DNA of 64,000 bases. Source: Tunturibacter gelidoferens (lineage in GTDB: Bacteria; Acidobacteriota; Terriglobia; Terriglobales; Acidobacteriaceae). The position numbers and the translations under genes were made by a program. The DNA lies in the NCBI RefSeq assembly GCF_040358255.1, contig NZ_CP132938.1, positions 4,402,001 through 4,466,000 of the forward strand, read 5' to 3'. Below the pieces are notes generated by a model. That model was not told where the DNA came from, did not search any database, and saw only the letters and a list, made by a program, of their open reading frames with translations. Of the stretch, positions 8,297 through 17,887 are shown one piece after another. Positions within the stretch are counted from its first letter, which is position 1; every line of letters begins with the position of its first letter.

Positions 8297-9538
8297 TTAC
8301 GTTCGATTTATCTTCGCGCCACGGCGCGATGAACTGTGATAACCGGAGTGACGCTGGAGCGCGATGGCTGCAGCTCCGCGAAGGCGTGCCATCTCTCCTC
8401 CGGTTGTGATCTCGAGGCGGGGTGGTAAGCCTGCGAGAATGCCTGAGACTAACTCGTCCTGCACAATGGAGCCGAAGGTCGACCAAGCTGTGGTGAGGGC
8501 GCCGGTGATGAGAATGAGTTCGGGAGATAGGGCCGCGGTGACGAGGCGGAGGCCTTGTCCGAGATGCAGGGCCTGCTTCTTTATCGCCTTGATTGCGAGA
8601 GAATCACCTTCTTCGGCGAGGTGCATGAGGTTTTGAATGGAAGTGACGTTTGCGTTTGGGTTGAGTTCGGAATAGAAGCGCAGGGCTGCGTCGGATGAAG
8701 CGAGCGTCTCCCAGCAACCGCGCTTGCCGCAGCCGCAGAGAGGACCGGCAGGATCGACCGGGATGTGACCGAACTCACCGGCGAGGCCGTTAAGGCCCGA
8801 GACGATCTGTCCGTTGGCGAAGATTGCAGTGCCAAGGCCTTCCGAGAGGCTGATGAGAACGGCGTTGCGCGTTTTGTCCATGCGACCGAACCATAGTTCA
8901 GAGAGAAGGCAGGCTGTCGCGTCGTTGTCGAGTTCGACCTGAAGGCGAAGCTTTTTCTGAATCGCTCCTTTGATGTCGTAGTCCGCCCATTTGAGATTCG
9001 GGGCGTGGATGAGGTGGTTTGTCTTTGGATGAACGCGGCCCGGTACGCTTATTCCGACGCCTTCGAAGGTTTTGTGGGGGAAGCGATCGCGCATGGCCTG
9101 CATGGTTTCGATCATTCCCGCGACCGATCGCTCCGGATCAGAGAAGATGCTGATCTCCTCATGGGCAAGCATGCGGCCATTGAGGTCGATAATGGCGAGG
9201 ATTGCTCTGCGGGGTCGAAGGTCGGCGACCAACATCACGAGGTTGTCGTTGAGCGAGAGCATAGTCGGGCGACGGCCGCGCGGTCTGCGGGCTAAAGCAC
9301 CCTCAACAATCCATGTCTCCTGGAGGAGCTGCTCGACGATATTGGAGACGGTACTTGGCTGCAAGCCAGAGACGCGTGATAGATCAGCACGCGAGATGGG
9401 CTGCTTGGAACGAACGATCTCCAATACGATGTCGCGGTTGATGTCGCGAGCGATCTCGCTTGATGCTAGCTCTACATAGGCGAGGTCTACCCGCCTGAAT
9501 CCTTTGTCGACATGTCCTGTTCTTTCTTTAGCAGACAT
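8297..9538 (-). CDS. ROK-family transcriptional repressor (XylR-like)
   Basis: 413 residues. A winged HTH lies at about residues 40-85 (PISRADLSRVSGLQPSTVSN), followed by a ROK sugar-kinase-like domain. The ROK zinc motif is present as GPLCGCGKRGCWE. The length and HTH mark it as a NagC/XylR-type regulator rather than a kinase. Gene order ROK then xylB on the minus strand, divergent from the xylose transporter and xylA operon, strongly suggests that it senses xylose (or a xyloglucan-derived sugar) and represses both directions. No inverted operator was confirmed in the divergent region. XylR is the best functional guess; the ligand is inferred. Confidence 0.85.
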   Translation of the reverse strand: MSAKERTGHVDKGFRRVDLAYVELASSEIARDINRDIVLEIVRSKQPISRADLSRVSGLQPSTVSNIVEQLLQETWIVEGALARRPRGRRPTMLSLNDNLVMLVADLRPRRAILAIIDLNGRMLAHEEISIFSDPERSVAGMIETMQAMRDRFPHKTFEGVGISVPGRVHPKTNHLIHAPNLKWADYDIKGAIQKKLRLQVELDNDATACLLSELWFGRMDKTRNAVLISLSEGLGTAIFANGQIVSGLNGLAGEFGHIPVDPAGPLCGCGKRGCWETLASSDAALRFYSELNPNANVTSIQNLMHLAEEGDSLAIKAIKKQALHLGQGLRLVTAALSPELILITGALTTAWSTFGSIVQDELVSGILAGLPPRLEITTGGEMARLRGAAAIALQRHSGYHSSSRRGAKINRT

Positions 9539-9816
9539 GGTGCGCTCGCACGAGCTGAGAATTCATCAGTGCTCCATAGCGGGAGAAATGCAGGTCCCGT
9601 AAAATTGGCCTATCTCGACTTTGCAGGGATGTGCGTGGCGTTCCCTGAGTTAATACAACCGCAAGAACTATTTCTTCGAGGTTCAGTATAGCGGTGTGCC
9701 GTCGCAATTTACAGGGCTAAGTTGAACGATCTCAGGAGAAGGAAAAGAAAACTTGCGAACTCCAAATTCTAGGCGGTCAGAGCGATAATAGGGCTTTGTG
9801 GTCGACACATCGTCCA

Positions 9817-9846
9817 TTGACAAATTTGTGGGGGAGTCGATATAGT
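9817..9846 (+). promoter_or_regulatory. Sigma-70-type promoter of the xylose operon
   Basis: TTGACA at 9817-9822, an 18-nt spacer and TATAGT at 9841-9846, about 80 nt before the symporter start. The rest of the 391-bp divergent region (9539-9929) holds the ROK gene's 5' region and no gene. Confidence 0.6.
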
Positions 9847-9929
9847 TCGGGTCGCGAGTAAAATAACGTTCTCGACGTGGCCCCGATGCTGCTGCACCTA
9901 ACCTTTTGGAAGGCTCTCCGCAGTACATA

Positions 9930-11659
9930 ATGCTTTCTATCGCTTCAAGCTCTTCTATACTCGGCGCCCAGATGACGCGACTGAATCCAGTCGACGTCCT
10001 GATCCTGCTGCTCTACTTCGCCCTAGTCATCTTCATTGGGTTTTATGTGAAGGGATCGACGAACACGAGCGAAGAGTTCTTTCTTGCTGGAAGAGAGATG
10101 TCTGCCTGGGTGGCTGGGCTGAGCTTCGTATCAGCGAATCTGGGGTCATTGGAGCTAATGGGATGGGCCGGGGCCGCGTATCAATACGGGATGCTGGCGA
10201 CCCACTGGTATTGGATAGGCGCAATTCCGGCGATGCTGTTCCTCGGCATCGTCATGATGCCGTTCTACTACATCTCGAAGACCCACTCCGTGCCGGGATA
10301 TCTGCATCTTCGGTTTGGCGAGGGTGCAAGAGCGGTGAGCGCGGTGTCGTTTGCGCTGATGACGATCCTGATGAGCGGGGTCAATATGTACGCCATGGCT
10401 GTCGTGATGCAGACGGTGCTTGGCTGGAATCTGACGTTCTCGATCTGGGTGGCGCGGGGACAGTGGCGTTGTACGTAATGCTCGGCGGCTTACGCTCGGC
10501 CATCATCAACGAGGTGCTGCAGTTCGTTTTGATATGGGCGGGGGCCGCGACGATTCCGATTCTAGGGTTGCTTGAGGCGCATGGGTGGACAAACCTGAAG
10601 GCGCAGATTGCGGCGAACGTAGGGAGCGCCAACTATACGCACCTGTGGAACACGCTTGGAGGATTCAAGGACAATCCGATGGGCGTGCACTGGACAGGCA
10701 TCGTGTTTGGCCTAGGGTTTGTCATCAGCTTCGGCTACTTGACGACAGATTTTCTTGTGGTTCAGCGCGTATTGAGTGCGAATAGCCTACGCTCCGCAAA
10801 GATGGCACCCGTGATCGGCGCGGCGTTCAAGATAGCAGTTCCGTTGATCGTGATTCTTCCGGGTCTGATTGCACTTGGCCTGCACAATGCGGATGGCTCC
10901 ATGGTGTTTCACCTGGTTTCCGGCAATGTAGCAAAGGCGACCGGACAGCATAGCTACGACGACGTTCTGCCGTTGATGTTAATTCGCTATTGTGGCCCCG
11001 GTCTTTTGGGACTTGGGATCACGGCATTGATCGCGGGCTTTATGAGCGGTATGGCAGGCAATATCAGCGCATTCTCCACTGTTTGGACCTACGACCTCTA
11101 CGGCGCCTTCATCAATAAAAGAGCTTCGGACAAACATTACGTCGCGATGGGACGATGGTCAACGGTTATCGGAATGCTTGTGTCGATTGCGACAGCGTAT
11201 CTCGTGATGAATGCAGCATCGATTATGGACTACGTGCAGGCGCTGTTCAGTTTCTTTATCGCGCCGCTCTTTGGCACTGTAATTCTCGGGATGCTCTGGA
11301 AGAGGGCGACGAAGGCCGGAGGATTCTGGGGCCTGCTGGCCGGGACCGTGGCTTCAATAGGGATGTTCGTGTGGGTCCGTGTAAACGCAGATGGTCTGCG
11401 GTATATCGCGATGAGTTCCGATGCACGTCCCATGGCAGAAAATCTCTACCGCGCGCTGTGGAGTTGGCTTATCTGCGTCGGAGTTACAGTGGTTGTAAGC
11501 CTGATGACGAAGCCCATACCGACCGCTCAGCTTGCGGGCCTAGTGTACGGAGTCACTCCGCTGCCTAGCGATGGAGCTGAAAACCTTTGGCAGAAGCCCG
11601 CATTCTGGGCGGTTGTGGTGATCGTTGTGTTTTTCATTCTGAATATAGTGTTTTTTTAG
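9930..11659 (+). pseudogene. SSS-family sugar:sodium symporter with one-base frameshift
   Basis: This reads as a full-length symporter of about 576 residues interrupted by a single missing base. The first frame (start ATG 9930 or 9972) gives LNPVDVLILLLYFALVIFIG, the SSS motif EEFFLAGREMSAWVAGLSF and helices up to FSIWV at 10451, then stops at 10476. The next frame resumes with GAGTVALYVMLGGLRSAIIN and runs through all later helices to 11659. Restoring one G in the run at 10447-10453 joins them exactly. No other damage is seen, so it is either a sequencing error, a recent mutation or recoding. Position before xylA, opposite xylB, points to xylose or an oligosaccharide as substrate. Inner membrane, about 14 helices expected. 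Confidence 0.8.
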
Positions 11660-11681
11660 AATCGAGCTGCGAGGAGAGACA

Positions 11682-11936
11682 ATGAGAGACAATCGATCGC
11701 AAGAGCGGAAATGGCAGACGCGCAGAGCAAGGATCTCCATATGGTTTTTCTGCGGCATCTTGATGCTGGCTGACGGTCTGGTTCTATTAGGCCAAGGCCT
11801 CTTTGAGCGGTTCGGGCACGAGCCCGAAACGGTTTTAGCGAATCTACAACCGACGCTCTGGTGGGGCGTTCTTCTGACTCTCTTCGGAGCGTTCTACACT
11901 GTGCGGTTCCGGCCTACGGCGCACTCGGTGGATTGA
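11682..11936 (+). CDS. Small two-helix membrane protein in xylose operon
   Basis: 84 residues. ATG at 11682 has an AGGAGA ribosome binding site 4 nt upstream. A basic N-terminus (RSQERKWQTRRAR) is followed by two hydrophobic segments (about 19-40 and 60-76), suggesting a small inner-membrane protein with both ends in the cytoplasm. I do not recognise the family. It sits 22 bp after the symporter and 46 bp before xylA, so it is very probably co-transcribed. It may be an accessory subunit of the symporter, but that is inference from position only. Confidence 0.65.
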   Translation: MRDNRSQERKWQTRRARISIWFFCGILMLADGLVLLGQGLFERFGHEPETVLANLQPTLWWGVLLTLFGAFYTVRFRPTAHSVD

Positions 11937-11982
11937 GTTTCTGTGCAGCACACAGCACAAAACACACTTTTTTGGGGGATAT

Positions 11983-13299
11983 ATGGGTCAATCTATTTTC
12001 AGCAACTTTCCGACCGTGCGATATGAGGGAGCCGAGAGCACGTCCGATCTGGCATACCGCTGGTACGATGCGGATCGAACAGTGTTGGGCAAACCACTCC
12101 GCGAGCACCTTCGATTTGCGGTGGCATATTGGCACAGTCTTGCAATGAACGGCAGCGATCCGTTTGGCGCTCCAACGATTCATCGTCCATGGATGGGTCG
12201 TAGCGACGCGATGCAAGCTGCACAGGACAAGGCAGACGCCGCATTTGATCTATTTCGTGTTCTTGATCTTCCCTTCTACACGTTTCATGACCGCGATGTC
12301 ACTCCCGAGGGCAGAACCCTAGGTGAGTCAATCGCGAATCTTCACTACATGTCGGATTATCTGTTGAAGAAGATGGAGTCGTCGAAAACTCGACTGTTGT
12401 GGGGTACGGCGAACCTATTCACTCATCCGCGATTCATGTCGGGTGCGGCGACTAATCCAGACCCTGAGGTCTTTGCGTACAGTGCGACGACGATCAAGCA
12501 TTGCATGGATGTGACGAAGAAGTTGGGTGGCGAGAACTATGTATTGTGGGGCGGCCGCGAGGGCTACGAGACGCTGCTGAACACCAGCCTGAAACATGAG
12601 TTGGAGCAGATGGGCCGCATGCTTGCGTTGGTGGTCGATTACAAACACAAGATCGGATTCAATGGTCAGATATTGCTTGAACCGAAGCCGAAGGAGCCCA
12701 CCGCGCATCAATATGACTTTGATGTGGCGACCGTGTACGGGTTCTTAAAGAGGTTCGGGCTTGAGAGCGAAGTGAAAGTGAACCTCGAGGGGAATCATGC
12801 GTTGTTGGCGGGTCACACCTTCGAACATGAGATTGCGACCGCCGCTGACCTTGGAATTCTCGGTTCGCTCGATATCAACCGCGGCGATCCGTTGCTTGGT
12901 TGGGACACAGACCAATTTCCAGTCGATCTGTACTCGATGACATTGGCGATGTATCACGTGATCCAGGCTGGAGGTCTAGGGCCGGGCGGAATGAACTTCG
13001 ACGCTAAGGTGCGGAGGCAGTCGATCGATCCCGAGGATCTGCTACATGGGCATATCGGCGGGGTGGATATGTGTGCGCGTGCGTTCCTAATCGCGGCAAA
13101 GATCCATGAGGAAGGACGCCTCGCCGAAATTGTTGCAATCCGATATGCCGGCTGGAAGTTACCGGAGAACCAGGCGATGCTTGCAGGCGAGGAGTCGCTG
13201 GACACAATCGCTGCCCGAAGCGAAGAGCACAACATTAATCCCCAGCCGCGATCGGGACGGCAGGAGCAGCTAGAAAACCTGATCAACCGTTACCTGTAG
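11983..13299 (+). CDS. xylA: Xylose isomerase
   Basis: 438 residues, typical of class II xylose isomerases. It converts D-xylose to D-xylulose in the cytoplasm. Visible hallmarks are the HRPWMGRSDAMQ-type N-terminal region, FYTFHDRDVTPEG with the catalytic His, VLWGGREGYETLLNT, the metal-ligand region LLEPKPKEPTAHQYDFD, KVNLEGNHALLAGHTFEHE and DINRGDPLLGWDTDQFP. The ATG follows a GGGGGA ribosome binding site. It is third in the operon after the transporter and small membrane protein, with xylB divergent, completing the isomerase pathway for xylose. Confidence 0.96.
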   Translation: MGQSIFSNFPTVRYEGAESTSDLAYRWYDADRTVLGKPLREHLRFAVAYWHSLAMNGSDPFGAPTIHRPWMGRSDAMQAAQDKADAAFDLFRVLDLPFYTFHDRDVTPEGRTLGESIANLHYMSDYLLKKMESSKTRLLWGTANLFTHPRFMSGAATNPDPEVFAYSATTIKHCMDVTKKLGGENYVLWGGREGYETLLNTSLKHELEQMGRMLALVVDYKHKIGFNGQILLEPKPKEPTAHQYDFDVATVYGFLKRFGLESEVKVNLEGNHALLAGHTFEHEIATAADLGILGSLDINRGDPLLGWDTDQFPVDLYSMTLAMYHVIQAGGLGPGGMNFDAKVRRQSIDPEDLLHGHIGGVDMCARAFLIAAKIHEEGRLAEIVAIRYAGWKLPENQAMLAGEESLDTIAARSEEHNINPQPRSGRQEQLENLINRYL

Positions 13300-13358
13300 C
13301 GAGGCAAGGGCCGCATCGGACAGCGAATACCTGTGGGTCCTCGAGTGAAGGAGTTTCC

Positions 13359-15434
13359 ATGATTTTCCGCCGTTGGGTTAAACGATCTGCATTTGCCCTG
13401 TTGACTTTGAGTGTCCCTGCTCTTGCTCAGGTTGCGTTGCCCCCTGATGTGCGACGCCCTGCGTTGGGGCTCGGAGCAGCGTGGTATCCCGAGCAGTGGC
13501 CCGAGAGCCGATGGGATGCAGACCTCACACTCATGGAACAGGCGCATGTAAATTTTGTACGTGTGGGTGAGTTTGCTTGGAGCACCATCGAGCCTCACGA
13601 GGGCGAATTTCATCTGGAGTGGTTGCAGCATGCAGTGCGTGCGGCAGAACGGCATCACATCGCGGTTGTGATGGGCACGCCATCCGCCGCGCCGCCGGCT
13701 TGGCTTACGCAGAAGTATCCGGAAACCCTGCGCACCATGGAAAACGGTAGGAAGGATGGGCATGGAAATCGCCAACAGTTCGACTGGAGCGATCCGACGT
13801 ATCGCGAGCTGAGCCGGAAGGTCGCGGAGAAAATGTCCGAGGCGTTCGGTCATGACGCGAATGTCATCGGTTGGCAAATAGACAACGAATACGCCAACGA
13901 GAGCTTCGGAGAAACGACCCAGACACAATTTCAAAGCTGGCTTCGTGCCAAGTACGGAACACTCGAGAATCTAAATGCGCGGTGGACCACCGCTTATTGG
14001 AGCGAGACCTACCAGGATTGGAGCCAGATTCCGATTGAGGAGCATGGTGGGAATCCTGGTCTGATGCTGAACTGGAAAGAGTTCGTCTCCGACACTTGGC
14101 GGAGTTATCAGAAGAACCAGTTGGATGCGATTCGCGCGCATGCTGAGCCTCGACAGATGATCACTACGAACATGATGGGATGGTTCGACGCATACGATCA
14201 CTACACCGTGGCGCAGGATTTGGACTTTGCCTCGTGGGACGATTATGTGGGGACGGGACATCTGGACCCAGTGCGCAATGGGGCGACACACGATTTGACT
14301 CGTGGATTTTTGCGCAAGAACTTCTGGGTGATGGAGACGCAGCCGGGCTTTGTGAACTGGCAGACGGACAACAATGCGCTCGATAAGGGCGAGGTTCGGG
14401 CTATGGCGTGGAATGCGATTGGCCATGGCTCGGAGGCAGTGGAGTACTGGCAGTGGCGGAGCGCGCTGAACGGACAGGAGCAGTACCACGGTACGCTGGT
14501 TGGAGCCGATGGGACGCCCGTCCCGCTATACGGCGAGGTGAAGCAGATTGGGGAAGAGTTCGAGAAGGCCGCTCCGGTGCTGGCTGGAACGACCGTGAGG
14601 TCGCAGATTGCGGTGCTGCAGGACTACTCGAGTCGATGGGCTATTAATTGGCAGAGGCACAATAAAGCATTCGATCCGGTCGATGCTCTGTTGAGTTACT
14701 ACGCTCCGCTGCATAAACTTGCTGGCTCGGTTGACGTGGTTGCGGATACAGCCCCTCTGACGCAGTACAAGCTGGTCGTCGCTCCGGCGTTGAACGTACT
14801 GACGCCAGAGGCTGCAAAGAATTTGGAGGCTTACGTTCGTACAGGTGGCAATCTTGTGCTGGGGCAGCGGAGTGCCATGAAGGACGAAGACAACAGTCTA
14901 TTTCCAGAGCGGCAGCCGGGACCACTCGCCGCAATGCTGGGAGCGAGGGTTGAGCAGTTCTACGCACTGGATCAAACAGTGCCGGTGAGCGGCGTGTGGG
15001 GAGATGCGCAGGATACGACCTGGGCCGAACAGCTTGGCGTAACGGATCAGGCTACGCAGGTTCTGATGCGTTACGGAACAAGCAACGGCTGGTTGGACGG
15101 ACAGCCCGCGGCTGTGACACGCAAAGTTGGGCGGGGAACGATTACATACATTGGCACGGGGCTTGATGCGGCTGCGATGAGACGTGCTGCTGAGTGGATG
15201 CTCAAGGAGAGCGACATCGCGACAGTATTGCCTGAGATTCCGGCAGACGTGGATATGGCGATACGGTCGAACGCAAAGACGCGGGTTCTCATTCTGACAA
15301 ACTATGGATCGGAGATGCGCGTCATCAAGCTGCCACATGCAATGCACGATGTGCTCAAGGGTGGGGACACGACAAGCGTTTCGCTTCCGCGGTTTGGTGT
15401 TGTGGTGCTTCAGGAGTCGGCTGGGAGTAAGTAG
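13359..15434 (+). CDS. GH42 beta-galactosidase, secreted
   Basis: 691 residues with a Sec signal peptide (about 1-24, cleavage after ALA-Q). It removes terminal beta-linked galactose, here probably from xyloglucan side chains. The GH42 (beta/alpha)8 domain starts at LGAAWYPEQWPESRW. The acid/base is predicted as Glu177 in WQIDNEY and the nucleophile as Glu326 in WVMETQPG. A trimerisation-like domain (about 410-620) and a small C-terminal beta domain follow, matching the usual architecture. An AGGAG ribosome binding site precedes the ATG. It lies 59 bp after xylA and 10 bp before GH95. A periplasmic location is likely. Confidence 0.93.
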   Translation: MIFRRWVKRSAFALLTLSVPALAQVALPPDVRRPALGLGAAWYPEQWPESRWDADLTLMEQAHVNFVRVGEFAWSTIEPHEGEFHLEWLQHAVRAAERHHIAVVMGTPSAAPPAWLTQKYPETLRTMENGRKDGHGNRQQFDWSDPTYRELSRKVAEKMSEAFGHDANVIGWQIDNEYANESFGETTQTQFQSWLRAKYGTLENLNARWTTAYWSETYQDWSQIPIEEHGGNPGLMLNWKEFVSDTWRSYQKNQLDAIRAHAEPRQMITTNMMGWFDAYDHYTVAQDLDFASWDDYVGTGHLDPVRNGATHDLTRGFLRKNFWVMETQPGFVNWQTDNNALDKGEVRAMAWNAIGHGSEAVEYWQWRSALNGQEQYHGTLVGADGTPVPLYGEVKQIGEEFEKAAPVLAGTTVRSQIAVLQDYSSRWAINWQRHNKAFDPVDALLSYYAPLHKLAGSVDVVADTAPLTQYKLVVAPALNVLTPEAAKNLEAYVRTGGNLVLGQRSAMKDEDNSLFPERQPGPLAAMLGARVEQFYALDQTVPVSGVWGDAQDTTWAEQLGVTDQATQVLMRYGTSNGWLDGQPAAVTRKVGRGTITYIGTGLDAAAMRRAAEWMLKESDIATVLPEIPADVDMAIRSNAKTRVLILTNYGSEMRVIKLPHAMHDVLKGGDTTSVSLPRFGVVVLQESAGSK

Positions 15435-15444
15435 GAGGATCGCT

Positions 15445-17847
15445 TTGTCTGGCTTCTCGAAGGCGGAACGATGGGGCGCGCTCACGTTGTTGTTGGGCTT
15501 CAGTTCAATGCTTGCAGCCCAGAGCTTCGTGCCTTCCGGTGACCTGCTGGTGCGCTTCGGTGCGCCGGCACGCGTCTTCGAGGAGGCTATGCCAACGGGC
15601 AATGGACGGCTGGGAGCGACGATGTATGGAGGCGTCTCCGAGGAGCGAGTGGACCTGAATGAGAGTTCGATGTGGTCCGGCTCACCCCACGACTCGGATC
15701 GCACAGACGCGGCGAAGGAGCTTCCAGAGATTCGCAGGCTTCTGCTTGCAGGTGACAATGTGGCCGCTGAGACGCTGGTAAATAAGAGCTTTACATCGGC
15801 TGATGCGGGGAGCGGCGATCCTCGCTATGGTTCGTACGAGGAGTTGGGAAAGCTACTGCTCTCGTTTGATGGGATGAAGGATGCGAACGCCAGCGCATAT
15901 CGCAGATGGCTTGATCTCGATGGGGCCGTGGCGACAACGAGTTTTGTTGTAAATGGAGTGCGCTATACACGCGAAGTATTCACAAGCGCCCCGGATCAGG
16001 TGATTGTGGTGCACCTGCGGGTGAGCCGATTCCGTTCGCTTTCGTTGCGCGTTCGTCTGGGCAGAGTGGAGCGTTTCCAGACGAAGACCGATGGTAAAGA
16101 TGGCTTGGTAATGACGGGCGCGCTGGATTCGGGCGCGCACGACGTGGCTGGTCTTCGGTATGCCACCCGTGTGCGAGCGTTCACTCGCGGCGGCACGATA
16201 AAACCAGTCGATGGCGATTCTCTTTTGATCTATCGCGCTGACGAGGTTACGCTACTGGTGACCGCGGCAACCAACTATGGAGGTTTCGCAGGCCGTCACA
16301 GCCATGACGCCGAGTTCGTCGCTCTGCAGGATATGCGCGCGGCGGCACAGCAGCCTTATAAGTTGTTGCTTGCGCGCCACCAGGCGGATTATCGCAGCTA
16401 CTTCCGCCGAGTATCGCTTGCGATGGGAGACGGCGACGCAGCGCTGGAACAGAGCACGGCCGCAGACCGCTTAGCCGCGGCTCATTGGGGAGCGAACGAT
16501 CCTGGGTTGGCGGCGCTCTACTTTCAGTTTGGGCGTTATCTGTTGATTTCGTCGTCTCGTCCGGGTGGCCTGCCGGCAAATCTTCAAGGGCTTTGGGCAG
16601 AGGGGATTCATCCTGGATGGAAGAGCGACTGGCACCTGAACGTCAATGTGCAGATGAACTACTGGCCAGCGGAGCCGACGGCGCTAGGAGATCTAACGGA
16701 TCCGCTGTTCGCTCTTATGGAAGGACTGCAGGTGCCCGGCGGGCATACAGCACGGAGCTACTACGGCGCCGATGGATGGGTCGCGCATGTGATGACGAAT
16801 GCGTGGGGCTTCACGTCACCCGGAGAAGAGGCTTCGTGGGGTTCGACTATTATCGGTTCGGCGTGGCTGTGCCAGCACATATGGGAGCACTATCTCTACA
16901 CGGGCGACGCGGAGTTTCTACGACGTATGTATCCCACGATGAAGGGCGCTTCAGAGTTTTATCTGTCGATGCTGGTTCACGAACCGAAGCATGGATGGCT
17001 TGTCACCGCGCCCTCCAATTCGCCGGAGAACACTTTTTACATGCCCGATGGACGGAAGGCCAGTGTGTGCATGGGACCTGCGATCGACGAGGAGAATCTG
17101 CGTTACCTGTTCGGCGCGACGGCAGAGGCGGAGGCGAAGCTTGGGCTGGACGAGGATCTACGAACGAAGCTGATCCAAACTCAGGCGCAGCTTGCTCCTA
17201 TCCAGATTGGCACCGACGGCCGCGTGATGGAGTGGCTTGAGCCATATCGCGAGGTCGATCCGCATCACCGTCATGTTTCGCATCTGTGGGCCGTGTATCC
17301 CGGAGGAGAGATCGATCCTGAAACAACTCCGAAGCTGGCTGAGGCGGCGCGACAGTCGCTGGAGGTAAGAGGTGATGGCGCAACGGGTTGGTCGCTTGCT
17401 TATAAAATGTTGCTGTGGGCGCGGCTCGGAGACGGCGACCATGCGTATGCCTTGCTCCGAAACCTCTGGAATCCAGTAGATCCCATTAAGCAGAGCTCGG
17501 CGGGAAGCTTTCCGAATTTGTGGGATGCGCATCCGCCGTTCCAAATCGATGGAAACCTTGGAGCAACCGCGGCGATTGCGGGGATGCTGCTGGATAGCCG
17601 TCCGAATGAAGTTCGCGTGCTGCCAGCATTGCCCTCCGCGTTGCCCGAGGGGCGAGTCGACGGGCTACGGGCGATGGGAGGAGTGACCGTTGGAGTGACA
17701 TGGAAGGCTGGGCGAATGACAGAGTTGAGGCTACAGTCAAAGCGCGATGGGGTTGTCAAAGTCCGCTATGGATCGGTTGTTCGCGAGTTGCAGATGAAGG
17801 CTGGCGCGAGGAAGGTTCTCGACGGGTTGCTGCGAACGGTTGGCTAG
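15445..17847 (+). CDS. GH95 alpha-L-fucosidase (alpha-1,2 type), secreted
   Basis: 800 residues from a TTG start at 15445. That start is chosen because AGGAGG lies 6 nt upstream and it directly precedes a signal peptide (LTLLLGFSSMLAAQS); it is 10 bp after the GH42 stop. GH95 hallmarks are PTGNGRLGATMYGGVSEERVDLNE near the N-terminus, WSGSPHD, and the (alpha/alpha)6 barrel with SRPGGLPANLQGLW, DWHLNVNVQMNYWPAEPT, SPEN and FQIDGNLGATAAIAGMLLQ-like blocks. Family members hydrolyse Fuc-alpha-1,2-Gal, or L-galactose at that position, the terminal decoration of plant xyloglucan. This fits the neighbouring galactosidase and xylosidase. It is the last gene of the plus-strand operon. Confidence 0.92.
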   Translation: MSGFSKAERWGALTLLLGFSSMLAAQSFVPSGDLLVRFGAPARVFEEAMPTGNGRLGATMYGGVSEERVDLNESSMWSGSPHDSDRTDAAKELPEIRRLLLAGDNVAAETLVNKSFTSADAGSGDPRYGSYEELGKLLLSFDGMKDANASAYRRWLDLDGAVATTSFVVNGVRYTREVFTSAPDQVIVVHLRVSRFRSLSLRVRLGRVERFQTKTDGKDGLVMTGALDSGAHDVAGLRYATRVRAFTRGGTIKPVDGDSLLIYRADEVTLLVTAATNYGGFAGRHSHDAEFVALQDMRAAAQQPYKLLLARHQADYRSYFRRVSLAMGDGDAALEQSTAADRLAAAHWGANDPGLAALYFQFGRYLLISSSRPGGLPANLQGLWAEGIHPGWKSDWHLNVNVQMNYWPAEPTALGDLTDPLFALMEGLQVPGGHTARSYYGADGWVAHVMTNAWGFTSPGEEASWGSTIIGSAWLCQHIWEHYLYTGDAEFLRRMYPTMKGASEFYLSMLVHEPKHGWLVTAPSNSPENTFYMPDGRKASVCMGPAIDEENLRYLFGATAEAEAKLGLDEDLRTKLIQTQAQLAPIQIGTDGRVMEWLEPYREVDPHHRHVSHLWAVYPGGEIDPETTPKLAEAARQSLEVRGDGATGWSLAYKMLLWARLGDGDHAYALLRNLWNPVDPIKQSSAGSFPNLWDAHPPFQIDGNLGATAAIAGMLLDSRPNEVRVLPALPSALPEGRVDGLRAMGGVTVGVTWKAGRMTELRLQSKRDGVVKVRYGSVVRELQMKAGARKVLDGLLRTVG

Positions 17848-17887
17848 AGCGCGTTCGAGTAACCCGTCTCAGAAGGTGCGACTCTAG

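Noticed and set aside
14898..15758. 286-codon minus-strand frame
   Set aside because: Antisense to GH42 and GH95, both of which are complete and well supported.
16485..17240. 251-codon plus-strand frame
   Set aside because: Alternate frame inside the GH95 gene; no start signal or domain.
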